From the NCBI RefSeq assembly GCF_000017805.1, contig NC_009767.1, forward strand, positions 2,294,001 through 2,358,000: a DNA stretch of 64,000 nt, in the 5' to 3' direction. Shown here piece by piece: positions 26,444-34,878 of the stretch (positions within the stretch are counted from its first letter, which is position 1; each line of letters begins with the position of its first letter). Under the pieces are notes generated by a model. It was not told the origin of the DNA, ran no database searches, and saw only the letters and a list, made by a program, of their open reading frames with translations. The position numbers and the translations under genes were made by a program. This DNA is from Roseiflexus castenholzii DSM 13941. Lineage in GTDB: Bacteria; Chloroflexota; Chloroflexia; Chloroflexales; Roseiflexaceae.

Positions 26444-27804
26444 GTTCTGACACCACTACAGATGGACCATACGTTGTTTGTCACCATCTCGTCAAGCGTG
26501 GTCGCAAACGCTGCAATGGTTGCGTCGATGTCGCCCGGCGTGTGGGCAGCCGAGACAAAGCCGCTTCGCCCGCGCATGAGGTCGACGCCGTGGTTGATCA
26601 TGCCCAGGCGCAGCAGTTGCACAAGGCGCGGATCGCCGCCGCGCTTCAGTTCGTCCGGCGGCGCTGTCGGATCGAGTTCGCCCGGCGGGAAGCCGACCGA
26701 GCATCCGGCGACGATATGGAAGATCGAAGCATCGCCATAGACCGCCCAACCCGCGAGTCGCCGCCGACGTAGTTCGGCGTTCATTCCGGTGATGAGTCGC
26801 TCTCCCAGCGTAGCGGCATGCGCCCCTGGCGCATCGTTTGCCACGATGCCGAGCATCGCCGTCCCCGCGGCTGCGGAGAGTGGTGCGGCGTTAAAGGTAC
26901 CGAAGTGCCGGATTTTGCGCACCTGGTTCCATTCCGCATCGCCGAACGCCAGATGCCTGAGAATGTCGGCGCGCCCGCCGACGGCGCCACCGGGCAGCCC
27001 GCCTGCCAGAATCTTCGCCAGGGTCGTCAGATCGGCGGTAACCCCTGCGCGTTGCTGCGCGCCGCCGGGCGCCACCCGAAAGCCGGTGACGATCTCATCG
27101 CAGATCAGCAGCACACCGTACCGCCAGGTCAGTTGCCGCAGATCGCGCAGGAAGCCATGCGGCAACGGGATAGCGCCATACGATGCGCCGGTTGGTTCGA
27201 GGATAACGGCAGCAATATCGGTGCGGCTGCGCAGCGCCTGCTCGACATAATCAAGATCGGTCGGCGCAACGACGGTTGATCCAAGCATGCCGTCGTACAA
27301 TCCGGCGGGCGCGCTGGCATCGTTCGTATCATGCGCCAGAAGATCGTGCCAGCCGTGGTAGTGCCCGGTGAAGCGAAGAACGACCGGTTTGCCGGTAAAG
27401 GCGCGCGCCAGACGCAGCGCCATCATCGTCGCTTCGGTGCCGGATGCGGTGAAACGCAACCGTTCGATGCCGGGAACCAGGCGCTTCACCAGTTGCGCCC
27501 ATTGCAGGCTGAGTTCGTGTTCGGCGCCGTAGTGCGTCCCGCGCTCCATCTGGCGTTGCACCGCAGCGACGATTGCCGGATGCCCGTGACCGAGCAACAG
27601 CGCCCCATGCCCCATCCAGTAATCGATCAACCGGTTTTCGTCGGCATCCCATTTATGGGCGCCGGCGCACTGTTCGACGTACAACGGAAAGGGTGTCACG
27701 TAACGCCCATCGTGGGTGACGCCGCTGGGGAACAATGCCTGCGCTTGACCGAATAATGCCTGGGATCGCGGATGTTTCTGGATGTATGTCTCAATGATTG
27801 TCAT
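26440..27804 (-). CDS. Class III PLP aminotransferase, glutamate-1-semialdehyde aminomutase-like
   Basis: A 454-residue cytoplasmic fold-type I PLP enzyme. Diagnostic pieces are the FPSGVTHDGRY start region (residue 25 on), FTASGTEATMMALRLAR near 118, the PLP-contacting DEIVTGFR near 240 and the Schiff-base Lys in TLAKILAGGLPGGAVGG near 265. It resembles HemL, but the N-terminal and C-terminal parts diverge (C-terminal ELKRGGDPRLVQLLRLGM), so an aminomutase for another substrate or an aminotransferase is possible. Its ATG overlaps the stop of the metallophosphoesterase (TGATG). Confidence 0.82.
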   Translation of the reverse strand: MTIIETYIQKHPRSQALFGQAQALFPSGVTHDGRYVTPFPLYVEQCAGAHKWDADENRLIDYWMGHGALLLGHGHPAIVAAVQRQMERGTHYGAEHELSLQWAQLVKRLVPGIERLRFTASGTEATMMALRLARAFTGKPVVLRFTGHYHGWHDLLAHDTNDASAPAGLYDGMLGSTVVAPTDLDYVEQALRSRTDIAAVILEPTGASYGAIPLPHGFLRDLRQLTWRYGVLLICDEIVTGFRVAPGGAQQRAGVTADLTTLAKILAGGLPGGAVGGRADILRHLAFGDAEWNQVRKIRHFGTFNAAPLSAAAGTAMLGIVANDAPGAHAATLGERLITGMNAELRRRRLAGWAVYGDASIFHIVAGCSVGFPPGELDPTAPPDELKRGGDPRLVQLLRLGMINHGVDLMRGRSGFVSAAHTPGDIDATIAAFATTLDEMVTNNVWSICSGVRT

Positions 27805-28538
27805 CAGATTCCATACTCCAGTCGGGCAATGAGCGCCTCGGGCAGTTGTGCGTCGCGCATCTGGCGCTGCGTCAGCGCAATGTCATAAGCAACGCGATGA
27901 AACGTGATCGTATCGATAGCGGTGTCGAAGATTGCAAACGCAGCGCGCGGATCCTGATTGCGCGGCTGGCCGATGCTGCCAGGATTGATAATATACCGGA
28001 ATCCATCTTCCAATGTCAGCCTCGCGCCGTCGTCCGGCGACGATGGTCCTTCACAGCGTCCGTCGGGTGTCAGGCGGAAGACCAGCGGCACGTGCGAGTG
28101 ACCGATCAGGCAGACTTGCTGTGCAAAGCGACGAAAGTTATCGAGCGCCTGATAGCGCGTCAGTAAATACTCCCATACCGGTTCACGCGGGCTGCCGTGA
28201 GCCGCCAGAAAGCGTTCGTTGATCGGTTGGATCGGTTCGAGTTCTTCCAGCAACATCCGATGATCGTCCGTCAACTGATCGCCATTCCAGACATTGGCGG
28301 CGCGCGCGTCCGGGTTGAAGTCGCTCAGGTCCAACAATCCGAGGCAGGCAAGATCGTGATTGCCTGCGAGCATCATACTTGCTTCAGTGCGGATCGTTGC
28401 CACGCATTCGTTGGGACGCGGACCGTATCCGATGGTATCTCCCAGATTCCAGACGGTATCGTATGGTTTGGCAGCAGACAACACCGTTTCGAGCGCCACA
28501 ATGTTCGAGTGAATATCCGAAAGGATCAGGATGCGCAT
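27804..28538 (-). CDS. Calcineurin-like metallophosphoesterase (YfcE/MJ0936 type)
   Basis: A 244-residue cytoplasmic dimetal phosphodiesterase. Metal-binding motifs appear in order: ILSDIHSN (residues 4-11), LGDTIGYGP near 32, AGNHDLA near 58 and GHSHVPL near 145. The start at 28538 is chosen because MRILILSDIH is the usual N-terminus; an upstream frame exists without a ribosome site. It is translationally coupled to the PLP aminotransferase downstream. An extended -10 (TGG-TATGAT) lies near 28595-28603. The physiological substrate is unknown. Confidence 0.88.
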   Translation of the reverse strand: MRILILSDIHSNIVALETVLSAAKPYDTVWNLGDTIGYGPRPNECVATIRTEASMMLAGNHDLACLGLLDLSDFNPDARAANVWNGDQLTDDHRMLLEELEPIQPINERFLAAHGSPREPVWEYLLTRYQALDNFRRFAQQVCLIGHSHVPLVFRLTPDGRCEGPSSPDDGARLTLEDGFRYIINPGSIGQPRNQDPRAAFAIFDTAIDTITFHRVAYDIALTQRQMRDAQLPEALIARLEYGI

Positions 28539-28678
28539 ACGTCCTGGCACGTCCTTACAACCGCCTGAGCAGGCTGACCGCACATATATTGCATATCATA
28601 CCACGTTGGACGCTCTGGTGCAGTCTGAGGTTGAAGCAAGCTGCAATCTGGCTGTAAGGTTTCGGTAATGCCAGGGCT

Positions 28679-28707
28679 TTGCTTCTCTTCTTGCCCGCTC
28701 CTATAAT
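28679..28707 (+). promoter_or_regulatory. Promoter of the GerMN protein
   Basis: TTGCTT (28679-28684) and a perfect TATAAT (28702-28707) are separated by 17 bp, about 50 bp before the ATG. Confidence 0.6.
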
Positions 28708-28754
28708 ACGCCTGAATGTCGTAGCGCTCAACGTTCAAGGAGATCCGGCGCGCT

Positions 28755-30392
28755 ATGAGCGAGCCAACGCCAACTGGTCCGGGGTATTGCCCGTATCTTG
28801 GTCTGAAACAGAATCGCGCCATCCGGTTTTCGTCGCCGACGCCGGAGCATCGCTGTTATGTCAGCGGCGAGCCGGTCGATATACCTGTTGATCAGAGCGC
28901 ATTCTGCCTTTCTCGCAATCATGTTCAGTGCCCATTATACATGGGTTTAACCCTCCCCTCAATCCCGGCAACGGTCAGTTCATCCGGTGCGACCACGACA
29001 GCGCCCGGCGGATTGCGTGGCTGGCTACGCACGCTGTCGCCGCGCGACCGCGCGATCTATGCCTTGATGCTGGGCATGCTGGCGCTAATCGTGCTTGTGT
29101 ACGCTATTGCGGGATGGCAGGCGCTGACCGGGACTGCGCCGGTCACAGGCGCACCTTCGCCGATAACCGTGGCGCCGCCGGAGACGGCGACCGCAACCCC
29201 GGCGCCGCTCCCCTCTCCATCGGCAACGGCGACGCCGCCGCCTCCCACTCCCACTGCGTTGCCAACCAGTACGCCCTCGCCGCAACCGAACCCGTCGCCA
29301 ACTCAGGAACCGGTGATTATCGTGCCAACGGCGCTGCCGACGCAACCGACCGGTACTGCCGGTGTCGCGCCTTCGCCAACCGACAACGCGACGGCAACAC
29401 CATCGCCAACGGTCGCTGCACCGGCAACACCTTCCCCAACAGGTCAACCGGCGCCGGCGTCTCCGACTCTCACGGCAACCGCAGCGCCGCCGCCAACGAC
29501 AGCGCCGACCGCACCTCCGCAACCGCCGACTGCCGTGCCGCCAGCAATGCCGCGAACGCCTGCGCCGCCGGCGGCGCCGACGGTTCAGCAGCAACGATTG
29601 TGGCTCTACTTCGGTGATGCGACCGGCACACTCTTCGTTCCTGTCCAGCGGCTCGTTCCGGTTGAAGATCGCAAAGTAGCCACTGCCGCTATCAACGCCT
29701 TGATCGAGGGTCCTCGCAATGGGCTTGAGCGTTTGATCGATCCGCAGGCGCGCCTCTTGAGCATTGCCATCAACAACGGGCTTGCCACAGTCAACTTTGA
29801 CCGCCCGCCGCACCTGAACGGCGATCCGCGCGGATTGCACTCAATCGTCCTGACCCTGACCCACTTCGAGACGATCAGCCGGGTGCAGTTCCAGGTCAAC
29901 GGCAGGAACATCGGCATCGATGGGAGCGGTCCAATCGGGCGCCCGGTCGTCAACCCGTTGAACCCGAACAACCTGCCGGTGGATTATGCTGCCACCGAGT
30001 TTCTACCGACGTATTACCTGGCGAACGATGGGTATCACACAATCCGCATCATTCGCATGGTGCCAAAGACGCGCCAGGTGGCAGAGGGAACGGTGCGCGC
30101 GCTCATCGAGGGACCGGGAATCTACGAGTACGCTGTGCAGCGCACCATTCCGCCGGGAACCGAACTTCGCGCCATCAGCATCAACCAGGGAGTCGCGCGG
30201 GTCGATTTCAGCGCCCGATTCGCCGAAGCGTCGGATCGCAACGCGGCAGTGCGCACGCTGGTCGAATCGCTGACTACGCTGCCGCGTGTCAGCGGGGTGC
30301 AGATCCTGGTTGAAGGTCGCTCACTTGCGGAATGGTGGGGAGAGCCATATGGCAGGGTCTATCCAAAGCCGCTGATCAACCCGGAAGGATGA
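28755..30392 (+). CDS. Membrane-anchored protein with a four-cysteine N-terminal module and two GerMN domains
   Basis: A 545-residue protein whose bulk should be extracytoplasmic. Residues 11-62 hold four spaced cysteines (12, 34, 51, 59: YCPYLGL, HRCYV, FCLSR, QCPLY), a pattern suited to a metal or Fe-S site. One membrane helix follows at about 101-120, a Pro/Thr/Ala-rich linker at about 125-275, then two GerMN domains (about 285-405 and 415-540), each with an ALIEGPR- or ALIEGPG-type motif. GerMN domains are known from spore germination and lipoproteins; here sporulation is not implied. The start follows AAGGAGA. Confidence 0.8.
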   Translation: MSEPTPTGPGYCPYLGLKQNRAIRFSSPTPEHRCYVSGEPVDIPVDQSAFCLSRNHVQCPLYMGLTLPSIPATVSSSGATTTAPGGLRGWLRTLSPRDRAIYALMLGMLALIVLVYAIAGWQALTGTAPVTGAPSPITVAPPETATATPAPLPSPSATATPPPPTPTALPTSTPSPQPNPSPTQEPVIIVPTALPTQPTGTAGVAPSPTDNATATPSPTVAAPATPSPTGQPAPASPTLTATAAPPPTTAPTAPPQPPTAVPPAMPRTPAPPAAPTVQQQRLWLYFGDATGTLFVPVQRLVPVEDRKVATAAINALIEGPRNGLERLIDPQARLLSIAINNGLATVNFDRPPHLNGDPRGLHSIVLTLTHFETISRVQFQVNGRNIGIDGSGPIGRPVVNPLNPNNLPVDYAATEFLPTYYLANDGYHTIRIIRMVPKTRQVAEGTVRALIEGPGIYEYAVQRTIPPGTELRAISINQGVARVDFSARFAEASDRNAAVRTLVESLTTLPRVSGVQILVEGRSLAEWWGEPYGRVYPKPLINPEG

Positions 30393-30393
30393 T

Positions 30394-30729
30394 CTACCAC
30401 CAGCGCCACTGGACGTACCGATGCTCTTGCGGTGGAACGATACGGCAGTGTGCGCATACGCGAAATGGAATGCCTGTCTCGCGCTCAAGGGAGAGATCGC
30501 TGCGTCCGCCACAGTAGCGGCACACACTCAGATTTTCAATATCGTCGGCGCGCCAGAGTTGGGGGATGAGGGTTAATTCCAGCGGATGCACGCCGCCAAT
30601 GGCTGCAATTTTGACGCACACTGCTGCCGGAAAGACCGCTTCGACGCGCGCAAACAGATGATAGCGGTATGAATACACCTCATCGCCAACACAGATGGCG
30701 CCTATCCGTGGATGGGTTCGAATCTTCAT
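30394..30729 (-). CDS. Hypothetical protein with C-terminal zinc-ribbon-like motif
   Basis: A 111-residue protein, last gene of the rseP operon. Its C-terminal third has CRYCGG and CAHCR about 25 residues apart, a likely zinc ribbon; the first part looks like a small beta-barrel (ICVGDEVYSYRYHLFARV). The start overlaps the previous stop (ATGA). No family is recognised. Position next to a Cas4-like nuclease could suggest nucleic-acid binding, but that is speculation. Confidence 0.6.
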   Translation of the reverse strand: MKIRTHPRIGAICVGDEVYSYRYHLFARVEAVFPAAVCVKIAAIGGVHPLELTLIPQLWRADDIENLSVCRYCGGRSDLSLERETGIPFRVCAHCRIVPPQEHRYVQWRWW

Positions 30730-30980
30730 GGCATCCTTAGCAGCGCAGCCAGCCTGCGCAACTCCTCTTCATTGAGACGAAACGCCTCGTAGTCGCTGAA
30801 CATGAGCGCATCGAGCACATCGGCGATGCGCGCTGCGGCGCCCTCCTCGAAGCGCGCCAGACCGAGTTCTACATCATAGAAGCGGTCGAAAGCCCATGCT
30901 GCCAGCGCCTCGTTGGTCAGAGCGCCGGATAGTCGCTCGTCGATCTGTTCAGCCACCATGGTGCACGTGATCACCATCAT
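30726..30980 (-). CDS. Small acidic helical hypothetical protein
   Basis: An 84-residue, predominantly helical, Ala/Leu/Glu-rich protein ending in NEEELRRLAALLRMP. No family is recognised and no membrane segment is seen. The ATG overlaps the stop of the Cas4-like second part by 4 bp and its own stop overlaps the next gene, so it is firmly inside the operon. An internal ATG at 30959 is an alternative start. Confidence 0.55.
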   Translation of the reverse strand: MMVITCTMVAEQIDERLSGALTNEALAAWAFDRFYDVELGLARFEEGAAARIADVLDALMFSDYEAFRLNEEELRRLAALLRMP

Positions 30981-31489
30981 CGGCGCAGTGCCTGATCACA
31001 CATCGAGAAGAATCCGCATCCCAGACAGCGTGCCGGATCATCGTGACTCCGATCACATTCGTTGTCAAGCGCTGCGCGCATTTCCTCAATCAGCGCCAGC
31101 GTCTCCTGGCGCACCTGCGCCGTGTACGACAGCCGAAACGTTCGATCCGCATAGCACAGCAACCCATAGGGCGGAGCAACGCCGGTGGTTTCTTCAAGCA
31201 ACAGGCAATACGCCGCCAGTTGCATCAGATCGGACTCATACGGGCGCGTTGCGTTCCGCCCCGGCTTGACTTCCACGGGGATGAGGCGTCCACGTTTCTG
31301 GATCAGGTAATCAGGCTTTCCGACCAGTCCGATCCGCCGTGCAATCAACGGTCGCTCCGGCGATTGGGCGTCGGTATCGCGGTACACCACCGGCGCCCAT
31401 GGAAGACCGGCGGAGGCGCGCAGGCGAAGGGCGCCGATCAGCGCGACCAGTGCCAACAGAAGCAGAGCAAGTCCGACGGTGATCGCCAC
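30977..31489 (-). CDS. Cas4-like PD-(D/E)XK nuclease, C-terminal part with membrane helix
   Basis: A 170-residue frame opening at GTG 31489 with a membrane helix (residues 2-22) followed by the RecB/Cas4 nuclease core: GKPDYLI near 56 (catalytic Asp), PVEVKPGR near 70 (ExK) and QLAAYCLLLEE near 90 (QxxxY). It ends with CDRSHDDPARCLGCGFFSMCD, where several Cys could bind Fe-S with the Cys of the upstream frame. It lies in the same frame as the 82-residue piece, separated only by TGA-Pro, so the two read as one 254-residue protein with a nonsense codon between two membrane helices. Confidence 0.72.
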   Translation of the reverse strand: MAITVGLALLLLALVALIGALRLRASAGLPWAPVVYRDTDAQSPERPLIARRIGLVGKPDYLIQKRGRLIPVEVKPGRNATRPYESDLMQLAAYCLLLEETTGVAPPYGLLCYADRTFRLSYTAQVRQETLALIEEMRAALDNECDRSHDDPARCLGCGFFSMCDQALRR

Positions 31490-31492
31490 AGG

Positions 31493-31741
31493 TCAACCCG
31501 CCATCCATCCGCCGATCAGGAGCGCCAGCGCAAGCGTGCCAAGGAGCGCGGCGATGATGGCGAACAGGCGACTCAGGGCAACAGATCGTGCATGGCGGTG
31601 ATGCAGTGTTGTGCCATACTCACGCCGTGCGCGTTCTTCCGGTTCAAGCCCGGCGACCCGGCGCAGCCACCAGGCGCGCGCGCAGTAGACATATTCGCCA
31701 ATCTCGCTGGCGCGGATGATTGGTAATCGCGGACCAGGCAT
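31493..31741 (-). CDS. Cas4-like protein, N-terminal part with membrane helix
   Basis: An 82-residue frame. IRASEIGEYVYCARAWWLRR (residues 9-28) matches the Cas4/RecB N-terminal motif with the first Fe-S cysteine (YC.R..WL), and LHHRHARS plus a hydrophobic helix (about 57-80) follow. It stops at TGA 31493, after which the same frame continues after a Pro and a GTG codon into the second membrane helix and nuclease core. It may be a real two-chain protein, a nonsense mutation or read-through. It lies 18 bp downstream of rseP in the same operon. Confidence 0.68.
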   Translation of the reverse strand: MPGPRLPIIRASEIGEYVYCARAWWLRRVAGLEPEERARREYGTTLHHRHARSVALSRLFAIIAALLGTLALALLIGGWMAG

Positions 31742-31759
31742 ATTTCAGACGTGATGGAA

Positions 31760-32875
31760 CTATCCGCCACCCAACACCGGATTGCCGCCGATCCAGTTTG
31801 CTACATCGGAGACGGTAATGACCACCATCAGCCCCATGAGCATCATGAAGCCAATAGCATGGACCATCGCCTCGCGTTCAGGCGGGATCTTCTTACCGCC
31901 ACGCGCGATCTCGATCAGCGAAAAGAGAATATGGCTGCCATCGAGCGCCGGGATGGGCAACAGGTTGATCAGGAACAGATTGAGACTGATGAGCGCCGTC
32001 CACTGCCAGAAGCCGAGCCAGCCATCGCGCTGAATGACCTCTCCGGTGCCGCGGGCAATGCCGACGACGCCGGCGACCCCGCCCTGTGGCGCTTCGGTGA
32101 TTCCCAACAGGCTGCCGAGCATCTGACCAATGCCAGCGATGAACCGCCCCAGAATGTCGAACGTATAGGAAAAACCGGCGTTGAGCGCCTTGAGCGGCGT
32201 TGCCGGAACGATCTGAATGTTGGGCGTATAGGCGAAGCCGAACCCATTCTCAAACGCAACGCCGTCACGTTGCCAGGGACCGGGAGTGATCATCAGCACC
32301 ACGCGCGCCCCATCGCGCTCCACGACCGCCTCAATCGTGCGCCCCCGGTTCTCTGCCGCAATCAGGCGAATGACGCTCAGGTCGGTGTCGAGTGTGCGCC
32401 CGTTGAGCGACACCAGCAGATCGCCGCTCTGCAACCCGGCGCGTTCGGCTGGGGTCGCCGGGTAGACGACATCGATGCGCGCGCCATTGAATGCCTCAGG
32501 AACGCCACGCGCCATAAAGATGCCGCTGAAGATCAGGAATGCCAGCAGCAGATTCATCAATGGTCCGGCGAACAAAACGGCAATTTTCTTCCATGGCGAT
32601 GCTGCGGAAAGACTACCGACGCCATAAATCTGCTCGCCTTCGCCGCCGAAGCGCACAAACCCGCCGATCGGCAGCCAGTTGAGCGTGTATTTGACGCCAT
32701 TTCGCTCAAAGAGCACCATCGCGCGCGGCGGATATCCCAACCCAAACTCTTCGACTTTGATGCCGAACCAGACCGCTGTCAGAAAATGACCCAACTCGTG
32801 AACCAGCACCAGCAGCCCGAGCATGAGCAGGAATGCAGCAATGGTGACCAGACCGTCGGGCAAACTCTCGAACAC
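31760..32875 (-). CDS. rseP: RIP metalloprotease, RseP/site-2 protease
   Basis: Intramembrane zinc protease that typically releases sigma factors by cleaving anti-sigma proteins. With the GTG start at 32875 the protein has 371 residues: HELGH at 26-30 in the first helix, the GFVRFGGEGE loop, a PDZ domain (about 120-205, GARIDVVYPATPAERAGLQSGD), and the LDG motif (PIPALDGSHILFSLIE) near 310. GAGGAG lies seven bases before the GTG; the longer frame upstream has no site. It heads a five-gene operon behind a clear promoter. No anti-sigma gene is nearby. Confidence 0.93.
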   Translation of the reverse strand: MFESLPDGLVTIAAFLLMLGLLVLVHELGHFLTAVWFGIKVEEFGLGYPPRAMVLFERNGVKYTLNWLPIGGFVRFGGEGEQIYGVGSLSAASPWKKIAVLFAGPLMNLLLAFLIFSGIFMARGVPEAFNGARIDVVYPATPAERAGLQSGDLLVSLNGRTLDTDLSVIRLIAAENRGRTIEAVVERDGARVVLMITPGPWQRDGVAFENGFGFAYTPNIQIVPATPLKALNAGFSYTFDILGRFIAGIGQMLGSLLGITEAPQGGVAGVVGIARGTGEVIQRDGWLGFWQWTALISLNLFLINLLPIPALDGSHILFSLIEIARGGKKIPPEREAMVHAIGFMMLMGLMVVITVSDVANWIGGNPVLGGG

Positions 32876-32943
32876 CGTGCTTCTCCTCTTGAATAACGCG
32901 CGGCAGCTGTAACACCATCGGACAGGCGTGCTGCGTATTGGGT

Positions 32944-32973
32944 AGTGTACCGTATTGCAGAAGTGTCTGTCAA
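32944..32973 (-). promoter_or_regulatory. Promoter of the rseP operon
   Basis: On the minus strand TTGACA (32973-32968), an 18-bp spacer and TACACT (32949-32944) lie about 70 bp upstream of the rseP GTG. Confidence 0.65.
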
Positions 32974-33080
32974 CTATAGTGAACGTTGCAGGTCCAGGCA
33001 TGCATGGTCAGACGGCATGCTGGCGCAGCGGTCTCATGTTATCCAATCGACCCGTGCTGCTGAGTCGCACGTCCTCTGAG

Positions 33081-33868
33081 CTACGGGCTAAAGCCCTCGC
33101 TTAAGACCTGGAAGCCCCTCGGATTGGCGGCGAAGGACGGCAAGAGTCTGTTCTGCTACGGGCTAAAGCCCTCGCTTAAGACCTGGAAGCCCCTCGGATT
33201 GGCGGCGAAGGACGGCAAGAGTCTGTTCTGCTACGGGCTAAAGCCCTCGCTTAAGACCTGGAAGCCCCTCGGATTGGCGGCGAAGGACGGCAAGAGTCCG
33301 TTCTGCTACGGGCTAAAGCCCTCGCTTAAGACCTGGAAGCCCCTCGGATTGGCGGCGAAGGACGGCAAGAGTCCGTTCTGCTACGGGCTAAAGCCCTCGC
33401 TTAAGACCTGGAAGCCCCTCGGATTGGCGGCGAAGGACGGCAAGAGTCCGTTCTGCTACGGGCTAAAGCCCTCGCTTAAGACCTGGAAGCCCCTCGGATT
33501 GGCGGCGAAGGACGGCAAGAGTCCGTTCTGCTACGGGCTAAAGCCCTCGCTTAAGACCTGGAAGCCCCTCGGATTGGCGGCGAAGGACGGCAAGAGTCCG
33601 TTCTGCTACGGGCTAAAGCCCTCGCTTAAGACCTGGAAGCCCCTCGGATTGGCGGCGAAGGACGGCAAGAGTCCGTTCTGCTACGGGCTAAAGCCCTCGC
33701 TTAAGACCTGGAAGCCCCTCGGATTGGCGGCGAAGGACGGCAAGAGTCCGTTCTGCTACGGGCTAAAGCCCTCGCTTAAGACCTGGAAGCCCCTCGGATT
33801 GGCGGCGAAGGACGGCAAGAGTCCGTTCTGCTACGGGCTAAAGCCCTCGCTTAAGACCTGGAAGCCCC
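33081..33868. repeat. 75-bp tandem repeat, 10.5 copies
   Basis: Unit starts CTACGGGCTAAAGCCCTCGC and is repeated 10 full times plus 38 bp with only a T/C difference in the first two units. Each contains GGGCT-AA-AGCCC. The 75-bp period preserves frame and gives a 271-codon open frame from a TTG with no ribosome site, so I treat it as non-coding. Confidence 0.93.
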
Positions 33869-34188
33869 GGAGGGGCTTGTGTGATCTCAGTCGGGGCTTC
33901 AGCCTGCAACGCCCAGGAATGCCGGTCTTGTTCGTTTGATCTTCATACGCCCTTGCTCAGCTCAGGCGCGTCCCTGCGGGACTGCCGTGGGCGCACGCGC
34001 CAGCAGCTGCGCGCGAAGATGGCGCACTCGTCCGTCATCGCGCTTTTTCCCGGATGTCTGGATGACGCCTAGCATTCAGACCAGCCTCGCAGGGGCTTGC
34101 ATGTCCTCAGCCAGGGCTTCAGTCCGCAGCGAGACGGCGGTTCCTGACCATGCATGCCTGCCCCGGACGTTGCCCGAACTGGCGCTAT
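33869..34188. other. Degenerate relatives of the 75-bp repeat
   Basis: GAGGGGCTTGTG...GGGGCTTCAGCCTGC (33870-33910) and CAGGGGCTTGCATG...AGGGCTTCAGTCCGC (34091-34129) resemble diverged single units. No gene is seen in these 320 bp. Confidence 0.45.
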
Positions 34189-34218
34189 TTGACACCCCTC
34201 ATCACGATCCGCTAAGAT
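34189..34218 (+). promoter_or_regulatory. Promoter of the MBL hydrolase
   Basis: TTGACA (34189-34194), an 18-bp spacer and TAAGAT (34213-34218) lie about 37 bp before the ATG. Confidence 0.65.
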
Positions 34219-34254
34219 GCAAAGGCGTACAGTTTTTGCTCAAGCGGAGCGCCT

Positions 34255-34869
34255 ATGGAACTGCGCAGCAGAGCAGTCGGTCCCTGGCCCATGAACAGTT
34301 ATGCACTGGTTTGCCCGACGACGCGCCACAGTGTTCTGATCGATCCCGGCGCGGAATCGGACGAACTTATCGCTATGCTCGACGACACGACTCCGGTTGC
34401 CATTTTGCTGACGCATACCCATCCCGATCACATCGGCGCACTCGAGGAGGTGCGCAACCGGCTCGGTGTGCCGGTCTTCGCCCATCCCGGCCCCTGCGTT
34501 GCCGGCATGGCGCCCGTTGATCGCGCGCTGGCGCACGGTGATGTGGTGACGGTCGGTGACTCGGTGATTCGGGCATGGCACACCCCTGGTCACACCGCTG
34601 ATATGGTGTGCTATCTGGTGGAGGGCGCGCCGATTGCTGTCGTTGGCGACACCCTGTTTGACGGCGGACCGGGACGCACCTGGTCGGTAGACGATTTTCA
34701 CACAACTCTTGTTACGTTGCGTACCATCGTGCTGACCTGGAGCGATGACACGATCTGCTACCCTGGTCATGGTCCATCCTTCCGGCTTGGCGACCGGCGC
34801 GCCGCTATCGAGCGCTTCCTGGCGCATGCGCCCGAAGGTTTTTGTGGCGATGCCACATGGGATGTGTGA
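34255..34869 (+). CDS. MBL-fold metallo-hydrolase (glyoxalase II-like)
   Basis: A 204-residue cytoplasmic hydrolase. Metal-binding motifs appear in order: THTHPDHIGA (residues 59-68), HTPGHTADM near 108, GDTLFDGGPGR near 130 and YPGHGPS near 165. It is short compared with true hydroxyacylglutathione hydrolases and lacks their C-terminal domain. GCGGAG precedes the ATG, and a strong promoter is directly upstream. The PrsW-type protease gene starts 9 bp after its stop. The substrate is unknown. Confidence 0.9.
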   Translation: MELRSRAVGPWPMNSYALVCPTTRHSVLIDPGAESDELIAMLDDTTPVAILLTHTHPDHIGALEEVRNRLGVPVFAHPGPCVAGMAPVDRALAHGDVVTVGDSVIRAWHTPGHTADMVCYLVEGAPIAVVGDTLFDGGPGRTWSVDDFHTTLVTLRTIVLTWSDDTICYPGHGPSFRLGDRRAAIERFLAHAPEGFCGDATWDV

Positions 34870-34878
34870 GAGGAGTCT

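Noticed and set aside
30713..30722. GGTTCGAATC as a tRNA T-arm
   Set aside because: It lies in the 5' end of a coding sequence, with no matching acceptor or anticodon stem nearby.
31751..32896. A 381-codon plus-strand frame opposite rseP
   Set aside because: Antisense to rseP, which has HELGH, PDZ and LDG motifs, so the opposite frame is noise.
33081..33868. Resemblance to a CRISPR array
   Set aside because: Units are nearly identical throughout with no variable spacers, and no cas genes are nearby; the Cas4-like gene lacks the usual neighbours.
33124..33939. A 271-codon frame in the 75-bp repeat
   Set aside because: Starts at a TTG without a ribosome site inside a nearly identical tandem repeat. 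Kept as a finding, not a gene.
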